A stretch of 64,000 nucleotides of DNA from positions 53,609-117,608 of the forward strand of contig QNGE01002359.1 of assembly GCA_008508345.1 (NCBI GenBank). The letters are read 5' to 3'. The stretch is from Paragonimus westermani. Lineage: Eukaryota > Platyhelminthes > Trematoda > Plagiorchiida > Troglotrematidae. Position numbers and translations under genes: made by a program. The notes under the pieces are model-generated. The model saw nothing but the letters and a program-made list of their open reading frames with translations, ran no database searches and was not told where the DNA came from. Positions 50,850 to 62,100 of this stretch are shown here, in pieces. Each line of letters starts with the position of its first letter. Positions within the stretch are counted from its first letter, which is position 1.

Positions 50850-53800
50850 CATCAAGAGCTGAGCGAGAGTAACGGCAAGCGAACGGGTTAGAATCCATCA
50901 TAGTCATATACTGATATATTACAATGAAGGTTGGTTTTTCGAAACTTTCAACGCTGCAAACAATCGTGATACTGAACAAATTTTGGTCGTCCTTGGACAT
51001 CGGTGTTACACGTATTTCCCCTCAACCGTCAGTAGTTTGGCGTTGTTGGAAACAGAATAAAAATAATCACTTAGAGACTCGACACAAAAATTCAGCATTT
51101 CCTTTAGTGAATAACTTTGGTGGTACCAAAATCAAACCTGCTCGCATCGATGGACTTTCTTTAGAAGCAGCTGGTCCCCCTGTGGCAGCGTCCGGATCAG
51201 TAAAGAAACAAATTATATGAGAGCTAAGAATGAATGGTTTACGGTCTTGTTAAAATTACGACCGATGACCTCGATTCTGATATCTGGTTTTCTGGTAAAA
51301 GAATTGAATCCGCTAATTTGCTCAACCCTGAGGCAGCTTCTGCCATTCAGTATTCCATCGGAACAGAAGGAAGGCATATATTGCGATATGCTGACAGTTT
51401 GTTTACTGTCATCAGTCGGAAATGTAAAACAATTCGATCATACACTTCACACAAATAGGGGCAAACAGGGACCAGACACGTCAACAAACGAATAAAGTAA
51501 CATGCAATCGAGACTGTTGCAACCCGATAGGTTGTCCTAGTCACCTTTGTGGTTGAACCACAAATAGATAACAGTCTCAACCTGACAACGTAGCTGCTCG
51601 AAACCCAACGCCCTCGATTGCTAAACCCATCATGGCAACAGGTCACTAAATTGACCTGGTTAACCCATTCGAAATAATGCCGTGCAATCAAAATCCGAAG
51701 CAACCCTCGTTCGAGCTTACCAGCCGACATTATGTGCACAAAAGTGGCTGTGGTAACCTACCGGATTATAGTGGTCGTGATTACATACTGTTGTGCCTGA
51801 AAGCGTGTCTAGTCCCTGTGCTGTCCTGATCTGTATTCTGCATATAACTGACATGTACGTTTCCCACTAAGGAAAATTAAACGAAGTGTTAACATATCAC
51901 AACATATATTTGTTCTGCCCTGATGATGCGGTTAAAGGGAACTCAGTGTTTCAAACGCATTAATTTGTCAGTGTGTACCGAATTGAAGTCATTCAACTGA
52001 TGCCTGAGAGGCTCTAAGCTGTATTTCACCGACACTTCCCGATTTGTAGGTCTTTTCTTTATTCCTGCAGAGTAGCGTGAGGAGCGTGGGAGAAAGTTTT
52101 CCTCAAAAGTATGGATGATTTCTCAAGATCAGAGAATATAAAAATGGAGATTTGGGTAGCTACTCAGCTGTTCACAACGGATTAACAAGCCTTCGTGAAC
52201 AAACGAGCCCACTAAGCGTGAGGATATTATTTCCGCAGACTCGCTACACTCTTCAGGGAAATAGAAGCAAGTTGCTTTCGGAAACAAAGACTGTTACGTT
52301 GCCAGAGTGAAATCCAGTAGAGTCGACGGTTACACATTTATTCGTGAGATTACGCACCACAGCTGCGTTTGAGTATGTTTTACTGACGACGGGTAATAGG
52401 TGATAAGTGAACAGTCGCTGAATAACTGTCGGGAAGTTCTATAAAATGTCAATTTTAATGGACTCACTTGAGAATATTGAGTTCAGATATCTTTTTACTT
52501 GTGGACTGATAGAATGTTATGCAACTTAGAAATATTTTCTGGGTTGATGGGACAATTCCTGTTTTGTTCTGTACGAAGTCAGCGAGATTTTTATTGAGAA
52601 GAACGCAGATATTTCCTTAACAATTAGCCGACAGCATAACCTTCACCTACTCGAAACAGTGAGAGCAGCCTCTATAATAGGCTGGGGAAACAGAAGAGGA
52701 GTATGCGGCAGTAGCGGATGAAAGAGTTGATCTCCAGCTTCGTTAGATAAGGTGACCACTAGAACTCTTTGTGTGGAAAAGTACAGCTTGTCACAACGAT
52801 CTGGAAAGTGCGTTTACCAAAGAAATATATGTTGAGGGTAAAATTTTACAGCTGTGATTTTAGTCGCCATTGCTAAGTGCGAGTGAAAATGCCCGGAGTA
52901 TGGTAAGAGCAAGAATTAAAAGACATCTCAAAGTGTAGTGTAAGATGTTCCTAAATGGAGACCGTCAGGATGTGCTAAGCCAACAGGAGTGAAGAAGATG
53001 GGCTTTAAGGTGATTGATCATTTCTGCTGTGTAAGAGGTTACTATTAAGCATTTTGCCATATTTGTTGATCACGATGAAACACGTTGTACACAGACATGA
53101 AGCGGTGAAACTGTACGGTTACAGTCGTGAACTTATATTTCTCAGTGTCTGGATAGTGCTGTGCTCAGGGCTGGGGTGTACTCATGATTAACAGCAGATA
53201 AACTCTTGCGGATTATTCTTAATCTTCAGTTCAACTCAAACTCCCAAGACCAACTTGTAAAAAAAGTGTTAATCAAACGAATAAGACAGCAAACACCAAA
53301 ATCGTGTATTCTATGTATTTTGAACAACCGGCCTGAGTGACATGTTAAGGTAATCAACGATGACGAGACTGGCCCCAAGGGCAAACTTGCTGAAAAGTTA
53401 TCGTTCTATTGTAATCGATTTCTGGGCTCAGTTTATCTGTATTATTAATGACCTGTGAATGGGGTAACAAATACTCTGGACATCTGGGCTATCCATTGGT
53501 AACTGCGACGATAATTGAAAACAAATACACACTGGTCGATAACCTGAAAGTTTCTCAAAACGAAGAAGTGATTATGACATTTTTCAAAGCATTTGGTGGA
53601 TGGTAAGACAGCAAAGAACAATCCAGTCTCCGTTTTTGTAATTTCGTCAATTCATTTGCCAAGAATTGAAGACAACCATAGATATCAGGTTCGAACCGGG
53701 TGACAGCTATATCCAGAGGTTCCTCAATTTATTCTACAATGTAGTAATCTAATAGTGAGGACAACTCACTGTAATTGTATTTCGTTAGTTTGTCTACCCC

Positions 53801-55079
53801 CTTTTCACACGGGTGTATTCACTTCCTGGTAGCATATGTATCCGCTTTCATTCGAGCACTTCCAAACCTACTATTGTTGTGCACTGTCGTTTGGTTGCAG
53901 TCAGGCTGTCGATTCACTGTTAACAAAATGACCATCAAACTGACGACATCTTGCAAAAACCGAGGTGGGAGTATACCACGTTTTATTATCCTGCCGGGGA
54001 GACTTATTCCATTTGACTGGATATTTGTGTGGCGATGAGGCTTTTTACATCTAACAAACGCTTGCTTCTTGCTGTTCACAGTTCCCGTTAATAAAAAGCA
54101 AACGTTTAGTTTCCTTCTCTTATGAACCCAATTGATTAAGATATAGGAATGTTATTTGGACCTGTAGAATTTGCCGTGAAGATGATACTTATAAGAGGAT
54201 AATCTTCAACTCTCTCGTCCAATTTGGACACATCTGTGTGGCCTTCTGGCCCGTAGTCACATCGGGTAGGTCAGTGGGTATCGCTTTTCTGCTTTGTTAA
54301 AAGTTTTTCTGAAACATGGGACAACATGGAACAACACACTGTGTTCACTCTGAGTCGTGGGTTGATGACGTAAGAGCACAATGATAACACAGTTTTGACG
54401 TAGCCAAATATAATAAGCACATGCAACTGTTAATAGGCTCTTTCGCTCTACACAACTGCTCATTACGGGACGGTTTTGGTCATAGATGATTAGGCGTTAA
54501 AAGTCCCAAATAGCCAAGTTGTACACACCGGCGTGGAGGCTATTGTCCATGGTTGTCCGTGGTTCACTCCTCAGCTACTGGACATCAATCACCCAAAATT
54601 TCGAAAAACTACTTAAGCAATACTCACGACCAACATATTTATGAGTGCTGAAGACGAGTACGCCTGGGCTAAAAAAGGACAGTAGCTGCAAGCCAATGAA
54701 AGCAATTTTTTGGCTAAAGTTAAACTGGCTGAGAAGATCGTTGTGGCAGGTAAACGCAGAAGTTGGATTCCTATTTGACCAACGTTACCTACTCCATGCA
54801 GGTTCACTATGTACCTCTGATTAGAATTCCCTTGATATAGCCTCCCCGATCTGCCTTCAGACTCTTTCATGAGTCACGGGACAGGGTTGAGCTCGGGTCT
54901 ACACGAACATAAAATTAGCGGTCCGGCTAGGGTTTTGATTAGTAGTGAATGACTGTGGATGAAAGTCGCTGAGCACGGCACATTCTGTCTCATTGAAAAC
55001 CGGCATCAGGGAAAAAGAACAATATGAAATACCAACAGAACATCACTCAAAGTAAATTACCTATTTTACTCATGGATAA
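50850..55079. other. No gene recognised
   Basis: Frames at 50924-51220 (+) and 51347-51739 (-, 130 codons) are open but have no domain, and frames overlap on both strands. A CTGATGA motif with a GAAC at 51920 is discussed in the findings. This would be upstream of, or intronic to, the Ig/FN3 gene. Confidence 0.55.
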
Positions 55080-55212
55080 AATTGTCGGTCAACCCCTTTT
55101 TTGACGACGTGCCCTTCACAGAGCTCGTCAACAATCTATTCTTTGCCACGACCGGGACTAGAACTCTCTCCATGCTTTCATGAAAGGGAACCGTGTTGAC
55201 TACCTAAATGGC
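55080..55212 (-). repeat. Family B tRNA-derived repeat
   Basis: On the minus strand the head has GGTAGTCAACACGGTTCCC (A-box region) and GAGTTCTAGTCCCGG (B-box). It is followed by the family body CGTGGCAAAGAATAGATTG and GACGAGCTCT. The body part matches several headless copies in this window. Confidence 0.55.
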
Positions 55213-55454
55213 AGTAAGCTGAAACAGGTAAACATGCTTGAACGTTTAACCACATACGTTCGTGAATGATTTTCGGTCTTTTTGAAAACCTCGAGTGGAG
55301 AAACGGCACAATTGTGTTAACTTCAGTTGATGACCCCGGAGTCAGGACATTTTATTCACATTCACTTAATTCAATAAACTGGTAAAGCGGTGTTTAGAGC
55401 AGTATGCATGAACGCATAGGACACTGCTTTCTCGGTTGAGTAAAACTGACAGCA

Positions 55455-55615
55455 AACTCCATCGAGAAGAAGATCTAGACTCAAGTTTCACTTGTGTTAG
55501 AGCTCATCAGTAACGCCTGTCCTTGACACGACTGGAATTAGAACTGTAGCCAAGCTTTTACAAAGCAACCCTGTGGAACACCAAATCACCTACATTACAT
55601 CAGACGCGACTGAGT
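55455..55615 (-). repeat. Family B repeat, head plus body
   Basis: On the minus strand a tRNA-like head (GTGTTCCACAGGGTTGC, then ACAGTTCTAATTCCAGTCGTG) runs directly into the body TGATGAGCTCTAACACAAGT and GAAACTTGAGTCTAG. This copy best links the head at 55.1 kb to the body copies at 13.1 and 27.1 kb. Confidence 0.6.
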
Positions 55616-55904
55616 CAGGATATACAAATGCTCAGTCACACTGGTTTGTAAGTAACGCGGAGGTTGCCCAGTCATCTTCAGAGGAGGCAGAGTAACTGTT
55701 TTATCACATCTGTTCACTGATCTCAGGGTCAGGAATTCGTAGGCACATTGAAACCATAGAATTCGCCAAAGTTGATACATTGAACAAGTTGTACATTGAC
55801 AAGCAGTGATGAATCGTAAAAGTCACGAACTGAACTTCATTCACTCAGTGTTGCAGCTTCCAGTTTAGGTACACATGTAAGGCAGTCTATTTCGGAAAGA
55901 AATG

Positions 55905-55955
55905 TACGAGTGATATTCAACTTGAAACTAAACCAACTTCCCGACCACTCATCAG
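55905..55955 (+). repeat. Family B tail fragment
   Basis: It matches 10488-10560 over GAGTGATATTCAACTTGAAA and the AAACCAACTTCC end. Confidence 0.4.
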
Positions 55956-57424
55956 TAATCAGAAATGTTATAATCGGTTCTCGGTCTGATTAAGGCTCCA
56001 CAATGGTATTTTACTTGTCAAATGACGAACTCATATCACGAGAAAAACGCGTACGAAATACGAGCATTTTAAATGATGTTTTATTTCTGTCCTAGTGTTC
56101 CTGCTACTTGGTCATTCATAGTCGTAGACCGCGATAAGTTTGAGAAATCGGCCACATTTCAGAGAATATACGCGGTTTTGATTAAAGGCTACGAAACGAA
56201 AGAAAGATCTGAAGAACAACCCTAAAGAATCAATCAGTCACTAGGAGTGTTCTGGCGCTCTTCCTCTGCAAAACGAGGAGGATCAAGTGAACGTTGGCTG
56301 ACTGTCAGCAGCTTAATATCTGTTTGTATATATGGATATATATGTTTATAATATATAATAAGTTTCAACAGATGCAACTTAGAAGGCAGTTTATTATTGT
56401 AAGTGTAGTCATTACTGATTTACCGGTCTCAGGATGACATTTTACAGTCCGTGTAGGCCTGCTTCGGCTAAGCACGCGTTAAAAGTTTACTGTAATCTAA
56501 TCTCTACTTACTAAGAATGTCCTAGTTCGACGTTAGTTCTGAACACTTAATTCAACATTGTATTTATTGTGCAGTCACCGGATCGAAATGGTTCGAGAGA
56601 AATTACGTACAGAAATGCACAGAACTTTTCGTCCATCATATCAACCGTTTGATGAGCATCACTCGTTGGGTGATGGTATTCATCGGAAATGGAACCTTTA
56701 ATCTCCTTCAGGTGATGAGAGTTGTCGAACTAAATGCTGGATAATCAATCAATCGGATACTAGGCACAGCCGAGTGGATCGTGGACTGAACGATTAACAG
56801 AATACGGCCGAAAATCTATGCTCACAGATTTCCAGTACTTGTCCCAACACCAACAGCTGGTAAGGTCAAACAGAGATGAAATCAGCTGTATTTGAATATG
56901 AGCTCAAAAACCAGAAAAATGGTAGCTAATCAACAAAAAACTATTAGTTCAACTCCTAACCACGTCCTACAAGCGTGCCACAAGAACTAATATTGAACTT
57001 CTTTTGGTGAATGAACAAGCGACCTCTCAATTTTTCTTTACTATTCCTGATATTCGATAGTCGATTTGTTCACCCCTCTTTTTACAGAGAACACTTTCGT
57101 GCCTTTTTTACTGACCTATTATGCGAAGATTTCTGGAAGCACAACGACTATGTTTGCATTTGAATGTAAATCCTTCAGTGTTTGAAAATAGTCATACTCA
57201 TGTTTTGGTTAAGACTACCAGACGGTATCAACAAATCACACCAGATAAAATGTGCGGAAAAAGCTAAAACGGTAAGCTGCAATTCTGTTTCTGGCAACCA
57301 GATCAACACAAAAGAATGCACAAACGTTGACATACTGAGGAGGTTAGACAAAAGTCAACACTGTTACTGTATAATGATAGGGAAGGACTGGAGAATAAAG
57401 TAAGCTTTAGATGAAACTCAATTA
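55956..57424. other. No gene recognised
   Basis: AT-rich non-coding sequence with an interrupted TA tract at 56322-56362. No frame with a recognisable product. Confidence 0.55.
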
Positions 57425-57600
57425 TGAAAAGTCAGGGCTTCGGCTGGATTCGAACCAGCGACAGACACAGCATGCCTCAACGCGGCAAGCGCTCTACCAG
57501 CTGAGCTACGAAGCCACACCAGGAGTTCAGAAATGTCACATTTGGACTCTGTTACTCACCCGTCCCACTGTCTCATATGGAATCCACCAAATGATTCAGG
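57425..57600 (-). repeat. Family A tRNA-derived repeat with intact cloverleaf arms
   Basis: The tRNA-like unit is 57436-57516 on the minus strand. It has a 7-bp acceptor stem (GGCTTCG with CGAAGCC), a D-arm GCTC...GAGC, the A-box-like TAGCTCAGCTGGT, and a T-arm GCTGG-TTCGAAT-CCAGC carrying the B-box. The middle part between the D and T arms is 31 nt, some 8 nt longer than in a normal tRNA. The anticodon arm is at best 4 bp (TGCC/GGCA). A conserved module (GGTGGATTCCATATGA and more) continues upstream to about 57600, shared with the copy at 15.8 kb. The tRNA-like part is therefore not at the very 5' end. It forms a head-to-head pair with 57681-57842. Confidence 0.75.
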
Positions 57601-57680
57601 GGATCAACTGCCCCGGCAGGATTTCTCAAACAGTTCATGCTGGAATCCACCAACGCCACTGCTGAGCATAGAAATTTTTG

Positions 57681-57842
57681 AGCTCCTGGTGTGGCTTTGT
57701 AGCTCAGCTGGTACAGTGCTTACCGCGTTGAGGCATGCTGTGTCTGTTGCTGGTTCAAATCCAGCCGAAGCTCTGACTTTTTACAGTTGGGTCACATCTG
57801 AAATCATAAATCTGCCACACTACTCATTAGTAATAAAATGAG
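57681..57842 (+). repeat. Family A tRNA-derived repeat with 3' tail
   Basis: This is the plus-strand partner of 57425-57600. It has GGCTTTGTAGCTCAGCTGGT, a diverged D-arm, and a T-arm GCTGG-TTCAAAT-CCAGC. The acceptor stem has decayed. Then comes the family tail (CAGTTGGGTCACATCTGAAA followed by TCATAAATCTGCCACACTACT). The tail is shared with the fragment at 26.0 kb. Both copies of the pair begin with CTCCTGGTGTGGCT. Confidence 0.7.
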
Positions 57843-58037
57843 CTTGATAGTGTGCGGCGTTTAAGATTCACAGTTGTTCTAACAAACAGTCGCGAAAGCC
57901 AGCTTTTAAATAATCTGCAAGTTTTCTTCATCTGCTTCCCTCCCACATCTATCATACATTCCGGTCAAAAAGTGACCAAGGTGTTTTGTGCGCTTGGCTA
58001 ACACGAGCTATTTATGCACATAACGTGATTTTCATAT

Positions 58038-58375
58038 GTGAAGCAATTGCTGCTATTGTTTTCAATTACTTACGAGGCTGTGTGGACTTTGGTCAGCGAA
58101 AGTCATTTATATAGGTCCCACTTCTCACCTAACGCTGCCTTCATTAGTTCATCTGAATGTGCACAATGTTATGATGTTTGGTATGCTGACCGTCTAAGAC
58201 AGAGATATTTGTCTGATAATCTGAGCATTAACGAAAAAAGAATGTTCCGTACCCATGACAGATGTTTCCGACTAGCAAAGCTTAACGTACAAAAACGATT
58301 GCGGTAATTAAAGGATGAGCACCTCCATGACTGCGTATGCTTTCCAGTATTGCGAAATAATGTGATTTCAGAACG
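58038..58375 (+). pseudogene. Possible BEL/Pao Gag C-terminal zinc-knuckle remnant
   Basis: The plus-strand frame 58038-58307 contains ECAQCYDVWY, RYLSDNLSINEKRMF and THDRCF. The spacing C-x2-C...L-S-x-N-E-K-R-x-x...R-C-F recalls the region of BEL/Pao Gag before the CCHC knuckles (C..C....C..F..LS...R...V+...CF.CL...H....C). After a stop, an in-register KDEHLHDCVCF could supply the H and C of a knuckle. The frame is broken once and the match is by pattern only. Confidence 0.35.
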
Positions 58376-59084
58376 TTTATGGGCTCCATGATCAACCGGA
58401 AAAGTCGGTTGAACACTCTTGATCGAATCGTTTAAGAGTTGAGCTACAATAACCTCGCGCAAAAACAATTACTCACAAGATTGTTCAACCGATGACGGCT
58501 TGGCCCATTGCAGCGGTCTTTTTTATGTTTCAGTCATATTAAGACATAGATTTCCTACCTTGGTCTCCGTGTGCAAATGATATGAACCTGATGACCACAC
58601 GTCTGGACTCGCAGTTATAAAGTGGCTACCAGGACTAGAGAATTACGAGCAATATGACTTCCGCCACTTTCCCCTTGTTGGCATAGCAGCAGAAAAGGAG
58701 AAAAACCGAGGATCTTTTCACTTGTCTGCAATGAAACATCGGTAAAAGAACATCAGAAACTGAGCACATCTGTCTTGTTGGGAAGAAGGCAAAAGTACTG
58801 ACTTGTTCGAAGCAAATTCTCAAGAAACGCGTTATTAATTCTGTTTCTTGGTTGTCTAGAGGCCTCAGGATATTGCGTTCTGTTGAACGCGCAGACAAGC
58901 ATGATTATCTGCTTGACACTCAACTTGTCAAGAAGCCCTACTCGTGGATTCACCTACTGGGATCGATGGCAGATGGTGCTTCTAATTACGAGAGGATCGG
59001 GTAGTCTCAGCATTAATGATGAAAGGATGTGGCTAAGCGTTCACATATGATAAGTCGATCGTGTCTAATGTGAGATCATTGGCG

Positions 59085-59190
59085 CCGTGGTCAACAGGGT
59101 TGTCTCACGAAAGCGTGACCGGAGTTTAAATTGCGGTCACGGCAAAGATATATCTCATCGACGGGCTCTCACACAAAAAACTCCGTTTCA
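59085..59190 (+). repeat. Family B repeat, head and start of body
   Basis: The plus strand has GCCGTGGTCAACAGGGTTGT, a CTCACGAAAGCGTGA hairpin in the anticodon-arm position, GGAGTTTAAATTGCGGTCAC (B-box diverged) and the body CATCGACGGGCTCTCACAC. The GCCGTG start pairs with CACGGC, like an acceptor stem. Confidence 0.55.
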
Positions 59191-62100
59191 GAGCAGTTAT
59201 TGACTGAGGACTGTATGAAAAGTCCATGGAAATGTGAGAACTGTGGCCAATTTCCACCAAAACACAATTTGTCTATTCGATATTCATCAAAAGTCATTTG
59301 TACTTTCCAAAATTAAAGGTCGCATGCTTTTCACGTTTGGCATGCACTCGCTGAACTATGCTAACTGGCCCTGAGCATGTCTGATTCGTGTGGATTAAAC
59401 TCTGATAACCTCTCTATCAATTTCTTCTGACTAATTGCGTGTAACGTTCTGTTTACCGCCTTGCTGTGGTCCACACAAGCATTCGGATATCAGCAGGCCA
59501 CTAATTTTACCAATGTACCCGTGAGATGACGATAGTTTCTACTACAACTGCTTGCCTATAATCAACAACAGGATTGTGACTTAATCTGTTCATAATTGCA
59601 GTGAGTTTGCTTCGTTAAGCATAGAACGTCAGCTGAAGCGATATCTAAGTACAAACCGATTTGTTCATGAGTTTCAAAGAGATTTGATTCAGTGTCAAGC
59701 AATGCTGTCAACAAAGTGGACATTTACGGATAAAATCGCTTATACAAATGAGTGACAGCAAGTGAAACGGTGGACAACACAAATACCGACGGAAACCATG
59801 CAGAGGACTTTCTAGTAAAGAATACGTGACAAGTTATTGAATATTAAGTAGAACTATTCTGTTTGAAATAAGCCCACTCGTTCTTGACAGCCAAATTTTG
59901 TGAACTTATTTATTAGGGACAAAAAGATGGTTAACAGAATTCAAACAGCATCAGTATGGCATGTTACCCACACCAATACAAAATAAGGTACAATTAATTC
60001 GCCGCAGTTGTTACGTTTATCTCGGTCTAATTAGGGGCTGCCCTATATACTTGTATGTATATATATGTTGGATTGGGCAGGTGAAGAATTTTAACTACCA
60101 AGCTGTGAGCCACAAGTGTGAGGAACTCAGAGAGTTCCAAGTGAATATCAGCTTATGTATACCGTAGATAAAATCGTTTAATTAGTGTTTTAAAAGGTCC
60201 TTTTCACTGAGTTCAGATGAAAACAAGAAAAATGTCAAGCCCCTTGTGTGTTCCACTGACATCACGTGTACGATGTAGCGGACCTAATCTCGATCAGTAA
60301 AATTTGGAAAACTGGTCTATATATTTGTCATATGTCCCAGTTGAGGTAATTTGTGTACCGTACGCATGTCAGGTTCGAATAGCAAATTTCGCGTGGCATA
60401 CTAACCTTGCGCTAGCTGTTGGCCAAAATTAGGCCCAAGCTATCAATGCGGTTAATTTGAATTTACACAATCCAGTAATTGCTAGCCCAAATAGGGATGA
60501 AAACCATGGTTTCTTCGAATCACGTGAATGATCGGAGCCAGATAGACTACTAACTGCCAGAGTCTCAAATATTTGTACAGGATAAACTTGACGCCAATAC
60601 CACCATCACTCGCGCTGACACTGGGGGATGCTAGTTGAGGATATTACTCGCTGTACTCTCATGTTTGTTATTACCAAGAAATGTAAGAATGGCGACTAAC
60701 CATACCCTAGGATTTCTCAATCTACATCCCCGCTGATCAGTTTTTGGTAAAAGCTTGTTGGACAGAGTAAGGATTACCCTTATGACAGGAAAATCCGGAC
60801 GGGGATCGTCAAATCATCAGTCCCGGTTTCATAGTGTGTCCTTTTTGTCTACTGAACCATGGATTCACTCCTCGGCTGATTCCAACTTGCATGACGAAGG
60901 TAACAGCCGACTAGTTACTCGAAAGCAAATATCAGTGCAAACAAATGGAAGAAGGTAACACGAAGTTATAACAGAAATTGGACGTGTGTCAATCGTCAGA
61001 GCTATACGAACGCAGCAAAAACCTGCAAGTTAGCACAAGTACTGACTAAACGTTGACAAACTTCCTTATGGTTGTCGGCTGTAACTAAAAGTCTCACAAG
61101 ATCACTGGTGCACAGCCTTTGACTTAAAACTCGGGACCACAAAGGAGGTTGGTTACCAAACATCGGAGGGATAGTGACTGTAAGATTGGTGTTTTCGTGG
61201 GTTGCCCAACTCGCCCCGACACTTCTCCATCAGTAAATTTACTAGTAGTGTAGGGAACAGATGCGCATTGTTATCAGTCTCTTAATAATACACTGAAACA
61301 GACAGGCGCAACAGTGTTGTCACACTGGTCGGTGAGATCTCATTCTATGACGAACCTTGTGAGTCGTGTCAACTGTGTGCTTAAAGTTTTCATGTCTACT
61401 TCGTGGAAACCGCATCAGAATGTGTGTTCACAGCTGCGAATTTGCAAACTAAAGGAAAATGAGGAAAATCCTTTTAAAAAACCATTTGGCACGTGCAGGG
61501 GCGATTTTAGGCTGTAATTCTGTATTATCTACACACCCAGGCAGGCCGGTTCCATTTCACCGTACTAATTGAGCTGATGGTTTGAAATGGGAGCAATTAA
61601 CAGAGTATTCCGAGGTATGTGATAATTGGACATCGTACACTAATTAAAATCCCTCAATCAGAAGTCAGTAGTTAACGTAAACAAACTGTGTCCTAACAAC
61701 CTGTAAGAAAAGTTGTCCCGTCTGTTGTTCAGCTGCAGCTTTTTTACAGCACCTTCCTTGCTAAAGTTCACTCTACTTTGACAGGTATACGCTGTGCTAC
61801 TTATCTGTGTCTGATGCTATTCGACCTAGGAATGGACTCCTAAAATACCTGGTTACATTCATTGGGCCATTGTGTACTTTGAGTTAACCATCCGTTCCCA
61901 AACATCAGTACAATAGATCGATTGATAGACTGACAGCTCTTCAGCTGTTTGAAGTAGATTGCCATGGCAACATGAATTGGAGTGGACGATTGTCTGGGGA
62001 ACTTAGCGATCGTTATATAGGCCCACTGAATCGCGTACACAACACATTCACGCTGCATGAACATCAATATGTTGTCTGGCAAGAAAAGCCAACTGACCAA

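Noticed and set aside
51347..51739. 130-codon minus-strand open frame
   Set aside because: No recognisable domain, and two plus-strand frames overlap it. The composition looks random and no splice signals support it.
57436..57516. Functional tRNA gene
   Set aside because: The acceptor, D and T arms are good, but the middle is about 8 nt too long, the anticodon arm is weak, and the unit is part of a dispersed repeat.
57533..57841. 102-codon plus-strand open frame at the tRNA-like pair
   Set aside because: It is the translation of the family A repeat; similar peptides appear at other copies (for example 25054-25245 and 25860-26105).
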